The notes under the pieces are model-generated. The model was given only the letters and a program-made list of their open reading frames with translations, searched no databases and was not told the origin of the DNA. Positions 24,815 through 33,389 of a stretch of DNA of 64,000 nt are shown here, piece by piece (position 1 is the stretch's first letter; every line of letters starts with the position of its first letter). The position numbers and the translations under genes were made by a program. This DNA is from Desulfobulbus oralis (GTDB lineage: Bacteria; Desulfobacterota; Desulfobulbia; Desulfobulbales; Desulfobulbaceae): the NCBI RefSeq assembly GCF_002952055.1, contig NZ_CP021255.1:742851-806850 (forward strand). The letters are read 5' to 3'.

Positions 24815-27541
24815 TTACTTTTTCGGCATGGCTGCCAGCACCTTCTCCGGGCGGGCGGGCAGATGGGTCACGCGGGCGCCACAGGCGTGATAGATGGCAT
24901 TGATGATGGCTGCATGGGGAGCGGTCAGAGGCATTTCGCCCACGCCGGAGGCGCCAAAGGTGCCATCCTTTCTGGGCGTTTGCACATAAACGATCTCCAT
25001 GTCATCAGGAATCATCTTGATGGTGGGTATACCGGCGCCGCCAATGGTGGCGTGCTTCTTCAGATCCTCATAGTCTTCACTCAGGGCCAGGCCCACTCCC
25101 TGGGCCAGACCGCCATAGATCTGACCGTCAACAATGAGTTTGTTGCACAGTTTGCCGATGTCAGTCACGCAGACCAACTTCTCCACCGTGCTCTTGCCGC
25201 TTGCGACCTCGACCGCGACCTCGGTCAGGAACAGGCCGTACATGTAGTTGGCAAAGGGCGAGCCCTGGCTTTTGGCGTCGCAGTTCGTGGCAGGCTGCGT
25301 CCACTTGCCGTCGAAGTGCACCGGCTTGCCGGCAGCCTTCAACTCGTCGTAGGTGTAGAAGCCGCCGCCCGGTTTCTTCATGCCCTCAACCAGCATCTGG
25401 CAGGCCACGCGGATGGCGTTGCCGGTGAGCACCTGGGAGCGGGAACCGCCGGCCGGGCCGGAGTTCGGGGTCTTGCTGGTGTCGTTCATCACCATATGAA
25501 TCTGATCCGGCTCGATGTTCAGGGGCCGCAGGGCCTCATGGGCCGTGCCCAGGGTACCGGAATCCGCGCCCTGGCCGTGATCTTCCCAGGAGTTGCCCAC
25601 CGTCACGCTGCCATCCGGGTTCAATTCGACCCAGGCCTCGGAAGAATCCGGGCCGTCCAGACCGGCGCCGTAAACGCCCAAAGACAGGCCCACGCCGCGT
25701 TTGACCTCTGCGGTGGAGCGTTCCCTGACCCGCTTCTTGGACGCCTCATAGTAGGGCCGCATCTTCTGGAACATCTCGGGCAGACTGAAGACCTCCGGCG
25801 TCTGTCCGGTCGGGGTGGTGTCGCCCGGGCGGTAGCAGTTCTTCTCACGCAGATCGAAGGGATCCATGCCCAGCTTCTCGGCCAGCTCGTCCATCAGCAC
25901 TTCGGAGGGAAACTCCGACTCCGGCGCGCCGTAGCCGCGGAAGGCCGCGCCCCAGCAGTGGTTGGTGGCCACGGTACGGCCCTTGCCGCGGATATTGGCA
26001 ATGCCGTAACCAGCGCCGATATACTGGGCGCCGCGCAGGGTGAGCAGATCGCCGAACTCGGAATAGGGGCCGTGGTCGCAGGTCCAGTCCGTCTCCATGG
26101 CCAGGATCTTGCCCTCCCTGTTGGCCGCCATGCGCACGTTGGTCCAGAAGGGCGAACGCTTGCCGGTGTAGTTCTGCTGCTGCTCGTAGTTGTAGTTCAG
26201 ATGGCAGGGCCTGCCGGTCGCCATGATCGCCACGCCCAGGAGGGCTTCCATGGTCGGGCTGAACTTGTAGCCAAAGGTGCCGCCCGTGGGATTCTGGACC
26301 ACGACGAGCTCCTCGGGGAACTTCAGGCCCAGGCCGGGGGCGATCATCAGGGCGTGCAGGTGGATGCCGACCGACTTGGAGTGGATGACCACCTGACCCT
26401 TCTCGTTGATGTAGCCGAAACCGACATCAGGCTCGATCGGCAGATGGGGTTGGCGCTGCGTGTAGTAGCTGCCTTCCACCACCACGTTGTTCGGGTCGTC
26501 GAAGAAGGGCTTGGTGTCCGCGCCCTTTTCCTCCACCGGTTCATAGTAGACGTTCGGCGTGCCCGGGTGGATTTCGATGGCGTCCGGGGCCATGGCTTCC
26601 GGAGCGTTCATGTACTCGGGCAAAAGCTCGAGATCGAATTTGACCTTGTCCGCGGCGGCGCGGGCATGTTTCTCGGTGTCGGCGCAGACGATGGCCAGGG
26701 CGTCGCCGTACTGGAAGATTTTCTTGTCGTTCAGAATGGGCCTGTCCCAGCCGTCGCCCTTGTTGTCGGGGAAGGTGATGAGGCCGGTGATGCGGTTCTT
26801 GCCCTTCACGTCCTTGTGGGTCAGGACGCGGTAAACGCCGGGCATTTTTTCGGCTTCGGAGGTGTCGATGCCCTTGATGTTGGCATGGGAAACCTTGGCC
26901 TGGGCCAGGGCCAGATGCAGGGTGTCCTGAGGCATTCGCAGCGCGGAATCGTTGCCGAATTCCCAGGAACCCGTGACCTTGGCCACCGCACTTGGCCGTG
27001 GCATGGTGCTGCCCCAGATGCGGCCGTCGGCGGGCATCTTCCAGGTCAGATCTTCAAGGCGCTTGTCGCCGCGCATAAGGGCGGCAGCGTCCATGACCGC
27101 ATCGACCAGCGGCTTGTAGCCCGTGCACCGGCAGACATTGTGGTTTTTCTGGAACCAGTCGCGCACTTCTTCACGGCTGGGGCTCTTGTTTTCCTGCAAC
27201 AGGGCATAGGCGGAAAGGATGAAGCCGGGCGTGCAGAAGCCGCACTGCGCCGCACCGTGGAAAATCCACGCGTGCTGCAGGGGATGCAGGCGGTCCGCGG
27301 TTCCGACGCCTTCCAGCGTGGTGAGAGCCGCGTTGTCGTTTACGCGGCTCATCTTGACAATGCAGGCGCGGGTCGGCTTGCCATCGACAAGCACGGTGCA
27401 GGCGCCGCACTGGCCCTTGCCGCAGCCGATCTTGACGCTGGTGATGTGCAGTTGGTTGCGCAGCACATCCACCAGGGTGTCGTTCAGATCGACCAGGACA
27501 CGCTGGGGCACGCCGTTGACGACCAGGGTTCTTGTTTCCAT
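24815..27541 (-). CDS. mop: Molybdenum aldehyde oxidoreductase (Mop)
   Basis: A 908-residue enzyme, nearly the length of Desulfovibrio gigas Mop (907), and alike through its whole length. It oxidises aldehydes to carboxylic acids using Moco (in MCD form) and two [2Fe-2S] clusters. The first cluster is in CGKGQCGACTVLVDGK and the second in AAQCGFCTPGF plus VCRCTGYKPL. Mo-domain motifs are NPTGGTFGYKFSP, AAFRGYGAPE, EDHGQGADSG and GTFGASGVGEMPL with the catalytic Glu. No signal peptide, so cytosolic. The start is ATG 27541 with AAGGAGG. The MoeA-like gene is 64 bp upstream, and the accessory operon follows after a hairpin. Confidence 0.97.
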   Translation of the reverse strand: METRTLVVNGVPQRVLVDLNDTLVDVLRNQLHITSVKIGCGKGQCGACTVLVDGKPTRACIVKMSRVNDNAALTTLEGVGTADRLHPLQHAWIFHGAAQCGFCTPGFILSAYALLQENKSPSREEVRDWFQKNHNVCRCTGYKPLVDAVMDAAALMRGDKRLEDLTWKMPADGRIWGSTMPRPSAVAKVTGSWEFGNDSALRMPQDTLHLALAQAKVSHANIKGIDTSEAEKMPGVYRVLTHKDVKGKNRITGLITFPDNKGDGWDRPILNDKKIFQYGDALAIVCADTEKHARAAADKVKFDLELLPEYMNAPEAMAPDAIEIHPGTPNVYYEPVEEKGADTKPFFDDPNNVVVEGSYYTQRQPHLPIEPDVGFGYINEKGQVVIHSKSVGIHLHALMIAPGLGLKFPEELVVVQNPTGGTFGYKFSPTMEALLGVAIMATGRPCHLNYNYEQQQNYTGKRSPFWTNVRMAANREGKILAMETDWTCDHGPYSEFGDLLTLRGAQYIGAGYGIANIRGKGRTVATNHCWGAAFRGYGAPESEFPSEVLMDELAEKLGMDPFDLREKNCYRPGDTTPTGQTPEVFSLPEMFQKMRPYYEASKKRVRERSTAEVKRGVGLSLGVYGAGLDGPDSSEAWVELNPDGSVTVGNSWEDHGQGADSGTLGTAHEALRPLNIEPDQIHMVMNDTSKTPNSGPAGGSRSQVLTGNAIRVACQMLVEGMKKPGGGFYTYDELKAAGKPVHFDGKWTQPATNCDAKSQGSPFANYMYGLFLTEVAVEVASGKSTVEKLVCVTDIGKLCNKLIVDGQIYGGLAQGVGLALSEDYEDLKKHATIGGAGIPTIKMIPDDMEIVYVQTPRKDGTFGASGVGEMPLTAPHAAIINAIYHACGARVTHLPARPEKVLAAMPKK

Positions 27542-27605
27542 AACAGCCTCCTTGGAAAAGGGAATGTATATGCCAACGCGGAACTCCGCGGGGTGGCCCG
27601 CTTCT

Positions 27606-28646
27606 CTACTTGCAAAACGGACAAACGGGATAGTGGCACTCCGGGCACTGGGAACAGAAGCCGCCGTGGCCGAGGGCAATGATGTCTTCAGCCTTGAGCT
27701 CGAGCCCGGCAAGCAAACGTGGGACAACCACGTCAAAAATGCTGGCCTTGTGGTACATGACGCAGCCGGGCAGGCCCAGAACAGGCACACGGCCCGCCGC
27801 GCCCTGCGCGTACGCGAGGAGAAACATGGCGCCCGGATACACCGGCGCGCCGTAACTGAGAATATCCGCGCCGGATGCGCGGATGGCGCTGGGGGTGCGG
27901 TCATCCGGATCGACCGACATGCCGCCCGTTACCACCACCATGTCCGCGCCCTGGGCCAGAAAGGTGCGGATAGCCTCCGCGGTCATGCGCTCCTCGTCGT
28001 TCGTGAGCATCTGCCCCATGACCGTGCTGCCCAGAGCGGCGAATTTTTTCTTCAGCACCGGACCAAAGGCATCCTGGATACGGCCGCTGTACACTTCGCT
28101 GCCCGTGGTCACCACGCCGACTCGTGCAGACTTCAGGGGCAGGATTTCGATCACCGGCCCGGTAACGAGTCGTTCCATGGCCTGCAGCTTGGCATCCTCG
28201 ATCAGCAAGGGAATCACGCGCATGCCGGCAACGGCACGGCCCCTGTTGACAAAGTGCAGGCTGTGCAGCGTGGCCACGGTGATCTCGCCCAGACTGTTGA
28301 TAGCGGTCAGTGTGGGCACATCGATGCGCAAGAGACCGTCGCAGGCGGCCTTGAGATCGATGCGGCCCTCCTTGGGCGCGGTGCGCTCCAGATGCTTTCC
28401 GCCCACCGCCGCCACGATTCTCTCCGCGGCATCGTTCTCGTGCACCAGGCCTGCCCGGGGCTCATAGACATACAGGTGTTCCTTGCCGACACTCAGCAGG
28501 ATATCGATATCCTCCGCCCGCACTACATGGCCCTTGCGAAAAACCGGGCCCTTGCTCTTGCCAGGTTCGATGCGGGTGATGTCCTGGCACAAAACAGTAC
28601 CGACCGCGTCGCGGACGGGAATGGTGGTCATCAGCGGCTTGGACAT
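27606..28646 (-). CDS. MoeA-like molybdopterin-binding protein with C-terminal Cys cluster
   Basis: A 346-residue protein. The MoCF_biosynth core is clear (VGVVTTGSEVYSGRIQDAFG near residue 175, then ADMVVVTGGMSVDPDDRTP), as in MoeA, which inserts molybdate into activated molybdopterin. It starts like a MoeA relative (VRDAVGTVLCQDITRIEPG) but is shorter than MoeA (about 400) and ends in FCSQCPECHYPVCPFCK, a dense Cys/His tail that could bind a metal. Start ATG 28646 with AGGAGATGCT. It is first in the operon before mop, so a dedicated role in cofactor loading of Mop is likely. It could prefer tungsten or molybdenum. Confidence 0.85.
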   Translation of the reverse strand: MSKPLMTTIPVRDAVGTVLCQDITRIEPGKSKGPVFRKGHVVRAEDIDILLSVGKEHLYVYEPRAGLVHENDAAERIVAAVGGKHLERTAPKEGRIDLKAACDGLLRIDVPTLTAINSLGEITVATLHSLHFVNRGRAVAGMRVIPLLIEDAKLQAMERLVTGPVIEILPLKSARVGVVTTGSEVYSGRIQDAFGPVLKKKFAALGSTVMGQMLTNDEERMTAEAIRTFLAQGADMVVVTGGMSVDPDDRTPSAIRASGADILSYGAPVYPGAMFLLAYAQGAAGRVPVLGLPGCVMYHKASIFDVVVPRLLAGLELKAEDIIALGHGGFCSQCPECHYPVCPFCK

Positions 28647-29281
28647 AGCATCTCCTGAACTGGGGATATCGGATGAGAGAGCTTATTCACTATACGGTAT
28701 TTTTATACAATGTCATATCATAATTTGGATATCTGACCGCTATCCGGAGAGCGCGTTTGCTATAGGAATAAAAATCAACTGGTTATAAGAAAAACTGGAA
28801 ACTGATTCCTGGATTCGGGCACCACAGGCATCCAGCACAAAAAAGCCTGCAAGCCTGAAGAGTCGTCGAACCAGTCGCCTCATGCCTTGCAGCCGCTGCT
28901 GCGGATACGATCAGAAAACAGCGAGCCGGGACAGGGCTCGCTTTGCCAGATGGCCGCCTGTCCGGGCGCGCACAGAAGGCGGGCGAGAAGCGGCGGCCGC
29001 CACCAGGCAGGCGTTCACGCGGTGCAGGGCCGGGGCCAGATCAAGGCCTTCCTCCTTCCGGACAGAGGCCGCAGCGTTGAGGCGCCCGAACCAGAGTTTC
29101 CGGGCTTTCCCCGGGGGCAACAGGGTCAGGCAGGTATTGCCTTCCCGGTTCTCCGGGCGGATCGTCAGCCTTTCGGCTGCGACCAGAGTGCCATGACAGC
29201 GGAAGCGCCCATAGTGGGTTCAGCCTCCCGGAAAAGCGGAGGGGCATCGGGCACTGGGCAAGGGTGGCAGGGCCAGGGCTG
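28647..29281. other. 635-bp gap between the mop and mod operons
   Basis: The part next to the MoeA-like gene (28660-28800) is AT-rich and holds the promoter described below. Minus strand 28911-29213 has coding-like text (VAAERLTIRPENREGNT and KARKLWFGRLNAAASVRKEE) but no start codon and a stop at its upstream end, so it looks like the remains of a gene. No family was recognised. Nothing else was seen. Confidence 0.4.
28689..28716 (-). promoter_or_regulatory. Promoter of the moeA-like/mop operon with shared ATACCGTAT site
   Basis: On the minus strand ATGACA (28716-28711), a 16-bp spacer, then TATAGT (28694-28689), about 43 bp before the ATG at 28646. The 9-mer ATACCGTAT at 28700-28692 overlaps the spacer and -10. 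The same 9-mer occurs before the mod operon at 32073-32081, so it may be the site of a Mo/W-responsive repressor. Confidence 0.5.
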
Positions 29282-30028
29282 TTACTGCGTGCTGGCCTGC
29301 AGGTGCCGCAGACAGGCCCCGGCGGAAGGAAAGGCCGCCCGCAGGGCGGGATAATCCGGGATGCTTTGCGCCCGGCCCCTGTTGTAGAGCACCAATGCGC
29401 CCGCGAACTCGTCCACGTCGTCCGGGTCGTGGGTGATGATGATGGTGGGAATGGTGAGGGTGGAGAGCATTTCCAACAGCTCGTGACGCAGGCGGTCCCG
29501 AAGCAGGGGATCCAGTGCGGAAAAGGGCTCGTCCAGAAGGAGCAGTTGCGGATCGGCATTGAGCGCCCGGGCCAGCGCCGCACGCTGCTGCTGCCCGCCG
29601 GAAAGCTGGGCCGGATAATGATCCCCCAGCCCGCCGATGGCGAAGCGTTCCAGCATGGCCTGCGCCCGCTCCCGCTCCGGGCCTCTCACCACAAGGCCCA
29701 GAGCGCCGGAACGGGCATAGGCCACGTTCTGCAGCAGCGTCAGGTGCGGAAAGAGGGCGTAGGCCTGAAACATGTAGCCGATCTTCCGTTCCTGCACCGG
29801 CACAAAGACACGGGTCCCGCTGTCGTAGAGCGTGCGCGCAGCCACGCGGATATATCCGGCATCCGGCCGGACCAGCCCCGCGATGCACTGCAGGGTCAGC
29901 GTCTTGCCCGAGCCCGAGGATCCGAAGAGCACAGCGCTCTTGTGTTGGTCGCCGATGTCGTAGCGCACCTCCAGGCGAAAGGGTGCGGCAACATGGCGAA
30001 ACTCCTTGATCAGGCTGAGCGAAAGCAT
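29282..30028 (-). CDS. modC: Molybdate ABC transporter ATPase ModC, without TOBE domain
   Basis: A 248-residue ATPase: Walker A GSSGSGKTL, Q-loop YMFQAYALFPHLTLLQNV, signature LSGGQQQRAALARAL, Walker B LLLLDEPFSALD and switch ITHD. It closes the modABC operon and drives molybdate (or tungstate) import. The usual ModC has about 350 residues with a C-terminal TOBE/Mop domain that senses molybdate; that part is missing here, and two free Mop domains are encoded at the head of the operon (31631). Start ATG 30028 overlaps the modB stop by one base (TGATG). Confidence 0.92.
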   Translation of the reverse strand: MLSLSLIKEFRHVAAPFRLEVRYDIGDQHKSAVLFGSSGSGKTLTLQCIAGLVRPDAGYIRVAARTLYDSGTRVFVPVQERKIGYMFQAYALFPHLTLLQNVAYARSGALGLVVRGPERERAQAMLERFAIGGLGDHYPAQLSGGQQQRAALARALNADPQLLLLDEPFSALDPLLRDRLRHELLEMLSTLTIPTIIITHDPDDVDEFAGALVLYNRGRAQSIPDYPALRAAFPSAGACLRHLQASTQ

Positions 30029-30723
30029 CAGTGCCGCCTCCGCAGTTTCATCAGCAGTTCCGCAGACATAAGCAGGGCGACGCACACCGCCGAAGTCACG
30101 ATGACGAGCAGCGCCGCCCGGGCGTCCTCGCCAGCCTGAAAGGCGTCATAGATGGCCAGTGCCAGGGTCTGGGTCTTGCCGGGAATGTTGCCCGCGATCA
30201 TCAGGGTGGCGCCAAATTCGCCCATGCCCCGAGCAAAGGCCAGCATCACGCCGGCAAAAAGACCCCGCCAGGCCAGAGGCAGCGACACCGTGACGAAAAC
30301 ACGCCATTCCGAGGCGCCCAGGGTGCGGGCCGCATCCTCCAGACTGCGGTCGACCTGCTCCAGGGCCGCCCGGGCGGATTTGTAGATCAGCGGAAAGACC
30401 ACCACCGTGGCCGCGATCACCGCCCCCTGCCAGGTGAAAATCAGATTGATGCCCACGCTGTTCAGCCAGTGCCCAAAGACGCCGCGCCGGCCCACCAGCA
30501 AAATCAGGTAGTAGCCCAAAACGGTGGGCGGCAGGACCAGCGGCAGGGAGCAGAGCGCGTCCAGGAAGGCAGGGACAGGGCCTTGCGTCCGGGACAAGCG
30601 CCAAGCGGCCAGTGTGGCCGCCACAAAGGAAAAAAAGGTGGCCGTCGCGGCCACCTGGAGGGAAAGCCGCAGCGGCGTCCAGAGAACAGGGGCAGTGGCA
30701 TCCATGCCGGCAAGGGAGGGCAT
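30028..30723 (-). CDS. modB: Molybdate ABC transporter permease ModB
   Basis: A 231-residue inner-membrane permease with about five membrane segments. The ModB signature LPPTVLGYYLILLVGRRG near residue 65 and the coupling loop LEDAARTLGASEWRVFVTVSLPLA are present, then FARGMGEFGATLMIAGNIPGKTQT, typical of molybdate permeases. The exact start is unsure: ATG 30723 or ATG 30705 (MDATAP), neither with a strong ribosome site. Follows modA by 40 bp. Confidence 0.94.
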   Translation of the reverse strand: MPSLAGMDATAPVLWTPLRLSLQVAATATFFSFVAATLAAWRLSRTQGPVPAFLDALCSLPLVLPPTVLGYYLILLVGRRGVFGHWLNSVGINLIFTWQGAVIAATVVVFPLIYKSARAALEQVDRSLEDAARTLGASEWRVFVTVSLPLAWRGLFAGVMLAFARGMGEFGATLMIAGNIPGKTQTLALAIYDAFQAGEDARAALLVIVTSAVCVALLMSAELLMKLRRRH

Positions 30724-30763
30724 GACAGCCGGCCCAGCCTGCTGTCATGCCGCGGGGGAAAAC

Positions 30764-31528
30764 TCAGGGTTTGCTGAAACCGTACTTGGCCAGTACGGCC
30801 TGGCCTTCCGCAGACAGCACGAAGTCCACAAATTTCTGGCCCATTGCGGCATTCTTGCCGGTAGTGGCCACTGCAATCGGATAGCTGACCGGGTCATGGC
30901 CTGCAACATTCATGACCACATCCACCTTGTCGGCCATCTGCAGGGCATCGGTGCGGTACACGAAACCGGTCTCGACCTCGCCGCGGGCCACATAGTCCAG
31001 CACCTGACGCACGCTGTTGCCCTGAATATACTGCGGCTGCAAGGCCTCCCACAGTCCCACGGTGCTCAGGGCGGATTTGGTATAACGGCCGGCGGGCACG
31101 GACTCCGGATTGCCCAGGGCTATTTTTTTGAAGTTCCTGAGATCCGCCAGATCAACCGGCTTTTTCCCGCCCTTGGGCACAATCAGCACCAGATCGTTCA
31201 GGGCGAAATTCCTGCGGGTGGCAGGATCAACGACCTTGGCCGCCACAGCCTTGTCCATGGTGGCCTGGTCGGCGGAGGCAAAGACATCCACCGGCGCGCC
31301 CTCCTGAATCTGCTTCAAAAGCGGGTTGGAAGCAGCAAAGTTGGTGTGCACCGTCAAATCGGCCTGCTGCTTTTCAAACAGGCCTTTCAGCTCGGTGAAG
31401 GCATTGGTCAGGCTGGCTGCGGCGGAAACCGTCATTTCGGCAGCGGCAGCGGGCAGGCACATGACACTCAGGGTCAGGAGGAGCAACAGGGTATGGGCCA
31501 GGGCCCCTCCAATCATAGCTTTTCTCAT
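30764..31528 (-). CDS. modA: Molybdate-binding protein ModA
   Basis: A 254-residue periplasmic protein. The signal peptide (MRKAMIGGALAHTLLLLLTL, cleavage after AAAA) leads into MTVSAAASLTNAFTELKGLF, the oxyanion-binding start of ModA, with VDVFASADQATMDKA and ALGNPESVPAGRYTKSAL as further marks. It binds molybdate or tungstate for ModBC; the anion preferred cannot be read from sequence. Start ATG 31528 with AAAGGAGGAAAG. A hairpin precedes it in the operon. Confidence 0.94.
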   Translation of the reverse strand: MRKAMIGGALAHTLLLLLTLSVMCLPAAAAEMTVSAAASLTNAFTELKGLFEKQQADLTVHTNFAASNPLLKQIQEGAPVDVFASADQATMDKAVAAKVVDPATRRNFALNDLVLIVPKGGKKPVDLADLRNFKKIALGNPESVPAGRYTKSALSTVGLWEALQPQYIQGNSVRQVLDYVARGEVETGFVYRTDALQMADKVDVVMNVAGHDPVSYPIAVATTGKNAAMGQKFVDFVLSAEGQAVLAKYGFSKP

Positions 31529-31573
31529 GATCTTTCCTCCTTTCTCAGCATGGGACACGCTTTGGGATAATGC

Positions 31574-31605
31574 CCGGCACCGCTTTCCTCCGAAAGCAGT
31601 GCCGG
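31574..31605 (-). promoter_or_regulatory. Hairpin between the molbindin gene and modA
   Basis: CCGGCACCGCTTT (31574-31586) pairs with AAAGCAGTGCCGG (31593-31605), 12 of 13 pairs plus one wobble, with a 6-base loop. There is no T-run, so it is more likely an mRNA-processing or attenuation element that sets molbindin above ModABC than a full terminator. Confidence 0.55.
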
Positions 31606-31630
31606 TAAGGTCATGGCGGAAACGCCGGGA

Positions 31631-32056
31631 TTATTCCGTGGCGAGCATGACCTCCGAGGCCTTGATGATGCCCACCACCAGCTTGCCCGGGGCCAGATCC
31701 AGGCGCTTGACGCTGTTTGCGGTAATGACCGAACACAGCAGGTCGCCGCCGGCCAGATCCACGGTGACCACGTCGTTGACCACGCCGGGCTCAATGGCCT
31801 TGACCGTGCCGGGCAGAACGTTGCGGGCCGAGATTTTTGCCGGTTGGATGTCCAGGCCCAGCATGACCGAACTGGCCTTGATCACGACCATGGCCTGGCT
31901 GCCTTCCTTCAGCCCCAGACGCTGCACCGAGTTTTTGGTAATGACTGAAGTCACAACCGCTCCGCCCCGCAGTTTGACGCTGACCACGTCGTTGACCGCG
32001 CCCGTCTCAATGTGGGTGACCGTGCCGGGCCAGATATTTCTTGCGCTGATGTTCAT
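31631..32056 (-). CDS. Di-Mop molbindin (two TOBE/Mop domains)
   Basis: A 141-residue cytosolic protein made of two tandem Mop domains, each about 68 residues. The first starts SARNIWPGTVTHIETGAVND and the second SARNVLPGTVKAIEPGVVND, with matching VTSVITKNSV and LCSVITANSV and ending in IKASSVMLGL and IKASEVMLAT. Molbindins store and buffer molybdate or tungstate. Because ModC here has no Mop domain, this protein may also give the transporter its feedback sensing. Start ATG 32056 with AAAGGAGGTCAAC. First gene of the mod operon. Confidence 0.93.
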   Translation of the reverse strand: MNISARNIWPGTVTHIETGAVNDVVSVKLRGGAVVTSVITKNSVQRLGLKEGSQAMVVIKASSVMLGLDIQPAKISARNVLPGTVKAIEPGVVNDVVTVDLAGGDLLCSVITANSVKRLDLAPGKLVVGIIKASEVMLATE

Positions 32057-32072
32057 GTTGACCTCCTTTAAG

Positions 32073-32101
32073 ATACCGTATTACGGATGATTTTTCCGTA
32101 A
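32073..32101 (-). promoter_or_regulatory. Operator candidate before the mod operon
   Basis: TTACGGA (32081-32087) and TCCGTAA (32095-32101) form a perfect 7-bp inverted repeat with a 7-bp spacer, preceded by ATACCGTAT (32073-32081), which is shared with the mop promoter. On the minus strand, possible -10 boxes TATAGT (32111-32106) and TATACT (32126-32121) lie just upstream. The site is 17-45 bp before the ATG, suitable for repression by a ModE- or TunR-like regulator not encoded in this window. Confidence 0.5.
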
Positions 32102-32226
32102 ATCCACTATATGGGATGTGAGTATACCATGTTGTCTTTTCCATGCCACAAAAAAATCCCCGGGATAAAGAGGCCTGAGCCTAAGAATTTTTTCAATTTG
32201 GTATTGACTTAATTTGCTGTTTTTAA

Positions 32227-32241
32227 AGGCTTTTCAAGCCT
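32227..32241 (-). terminator. Small hairpin downstream of the AraC gene
   Basis: AGGCTT and AAGCCT pair with a 3-base loop, 80 bp after the stop of the AraC gene. On the minus strand TTAAAAAC follows, so the U-run is poor. Confidence 0.3.
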
Positions 32242-32321
32242 AGCAGGCATGAGTCCAATGGTCTCAGCCCTTCTGAAATACGTTCAGTGAACCAAGGTTC
32301 GTTGGTACTCTGGGAATGTTC

Positions 32322-33248
32322 TTATCTTTTACGATGGAATTTTTTGGGCGTTACACCGTACCGTCTGAAGAACTCATGACTGAAATGACTCAGATTCTGG
32401 TAACCGATATGCATGCCGACCTCCGTGACATTCATGCCGCCAGAGGCAAGCAATTCACGAGCAATCTCCAGACGATAATTTCTAAAGTATTCAAACACAG
32501 GCAGGCCGAAAACCTGCTTGAAGCCCATTTTCAATTTTTTTTCACTAAGGCCTGCCATTTTCGCTAACTGTGCAAGGCTTGGTGGGTTTTCCATATCCCG
32601 TACCAACAATTCTCTAACATCCTTTATGCGCCGTATATCTGAAGCCGATAGTGATATTGTCCGTTCATAACTATTATTACTGGAAAGGTATTCAATAAGT
32701 TGTATTTCAATGAGTTCAAGAGTTCGTGTTTCCATATATAATTTGTGTAATATTCCTGAATAGTCGCTGGTTACAATGTCGGCTACAAGGCGCATTTTTC
32801 GAGTACTGTGAGTGCCTATCCACTGAAATGCAGTTTTGCGGCCTTCAAGCACACGTTCCAGTTGCTTTGTGATGTTGCTATGTTCCGCAACAAGATAGGG
32901 ATAAAGGAAATCTTTATTCATGATAATACTTAGTCTACGCATGCCACCTTTGCATCTCATATTCCCTACTGTGTCTGAAAGATATGTGATGCTATTACTC
33001 CCACTGGTGTGTAACTGCTTTGTTCCGCTCAGCGCTCCATGTTTGTAGCTACAATGGTTTGATCCAGTGAGCATAAACCCGAAGATGAGCGGAGAACTCT
33101 GAATTTCAAATTCCACACACAATGGATTTGTGGGTGGAAGTTGGGAAAGTTGCAACACGAGTCCCGGTCTGAGCATAAAAGAATCGGTTCCGCAGGTTCG
33201 GTAAAAACCAGGACCAGCGAAGAGTGTCAAATCTTGTCCTAATCCCAT
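32322..33248 (-). CDS. AraC-family regulator, PchR type
   Basis: A 308-residue regulator. The C-terminal double helix-turn-helix is complete (PSLAQLAKMAGLSEKKLKMG and MNVTEVGMHIGYQNLSHFSH, ending YGVTPKKF). The N-terminal 200 residues resemble PchR-type regulators that sense a siderophore or similar ligand, common next to TonB receptors. It is divergent from the TonB receptor at 33390, which it probably controls; the 141 bp between them must hold both promoters. Base composition is AT-rich compared with the Mo region, as for the island to its right. Confidence 0.88.
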   Translation of the reverse strand: MGLGQDLTLFAGPGFYRTCGTDSFMLRPGLVLQLSQLPPTNPLCVEFEIQSSPLIFGFMLTGSNHCSYKHGALSGTKQLHTSGSNSITYLSDTVGNMRCKGGMRRLSIIMNKDFLYPYLVAEHSNITKQLERVLEGRKTAFQWIGTHSTRKMRLVADIVTSDYSGILHKLYMETRTLELIEIQLIEYLSSNNSYERTISLSASDIRRIKDVRELLVRDMENPPSLAQLAKMAGLSEKKLKMGFKQVFGLPVFEYFRNYRLEIARELLASGGMNVTEVGMHIGYQNLSHFSHEFFRRYGVTPKKFHRKR

Positions 33249-33389
33249 ACTTTCCTCAACGACCCCGGCGATACCCCGCTGGGGATATTTTTTGACCCTT
33301 CCACGGTTAGCAAGACTCCTTTTTTTAGTTTAATGAAAAAAACATCAAATTCAATTAAAAGCAGCACACGTCCGGAAAGGAGACAGGCC

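Noticed and set aside
22368..24890. 840-codon open frame on the plus strand opposite the flavoprotein
   Set aside because: Antisense shadow in high-GC DNA, low-complexity His/Gln/Gly-rich text.
24809..27682. 957-codon open frame on the plus strand opposite mop
   Set aside because: It mirrors the GC-rich mop gene, has no ribosome site and no family; mop is certain by full-length similarity.
32170..32183. 14-bp match to the IS5 right end taken as an IS remnant
   Set aside because: Sequence to its left shows no further IS similarity, so it may be chance; mentioned only with the repeat finding.
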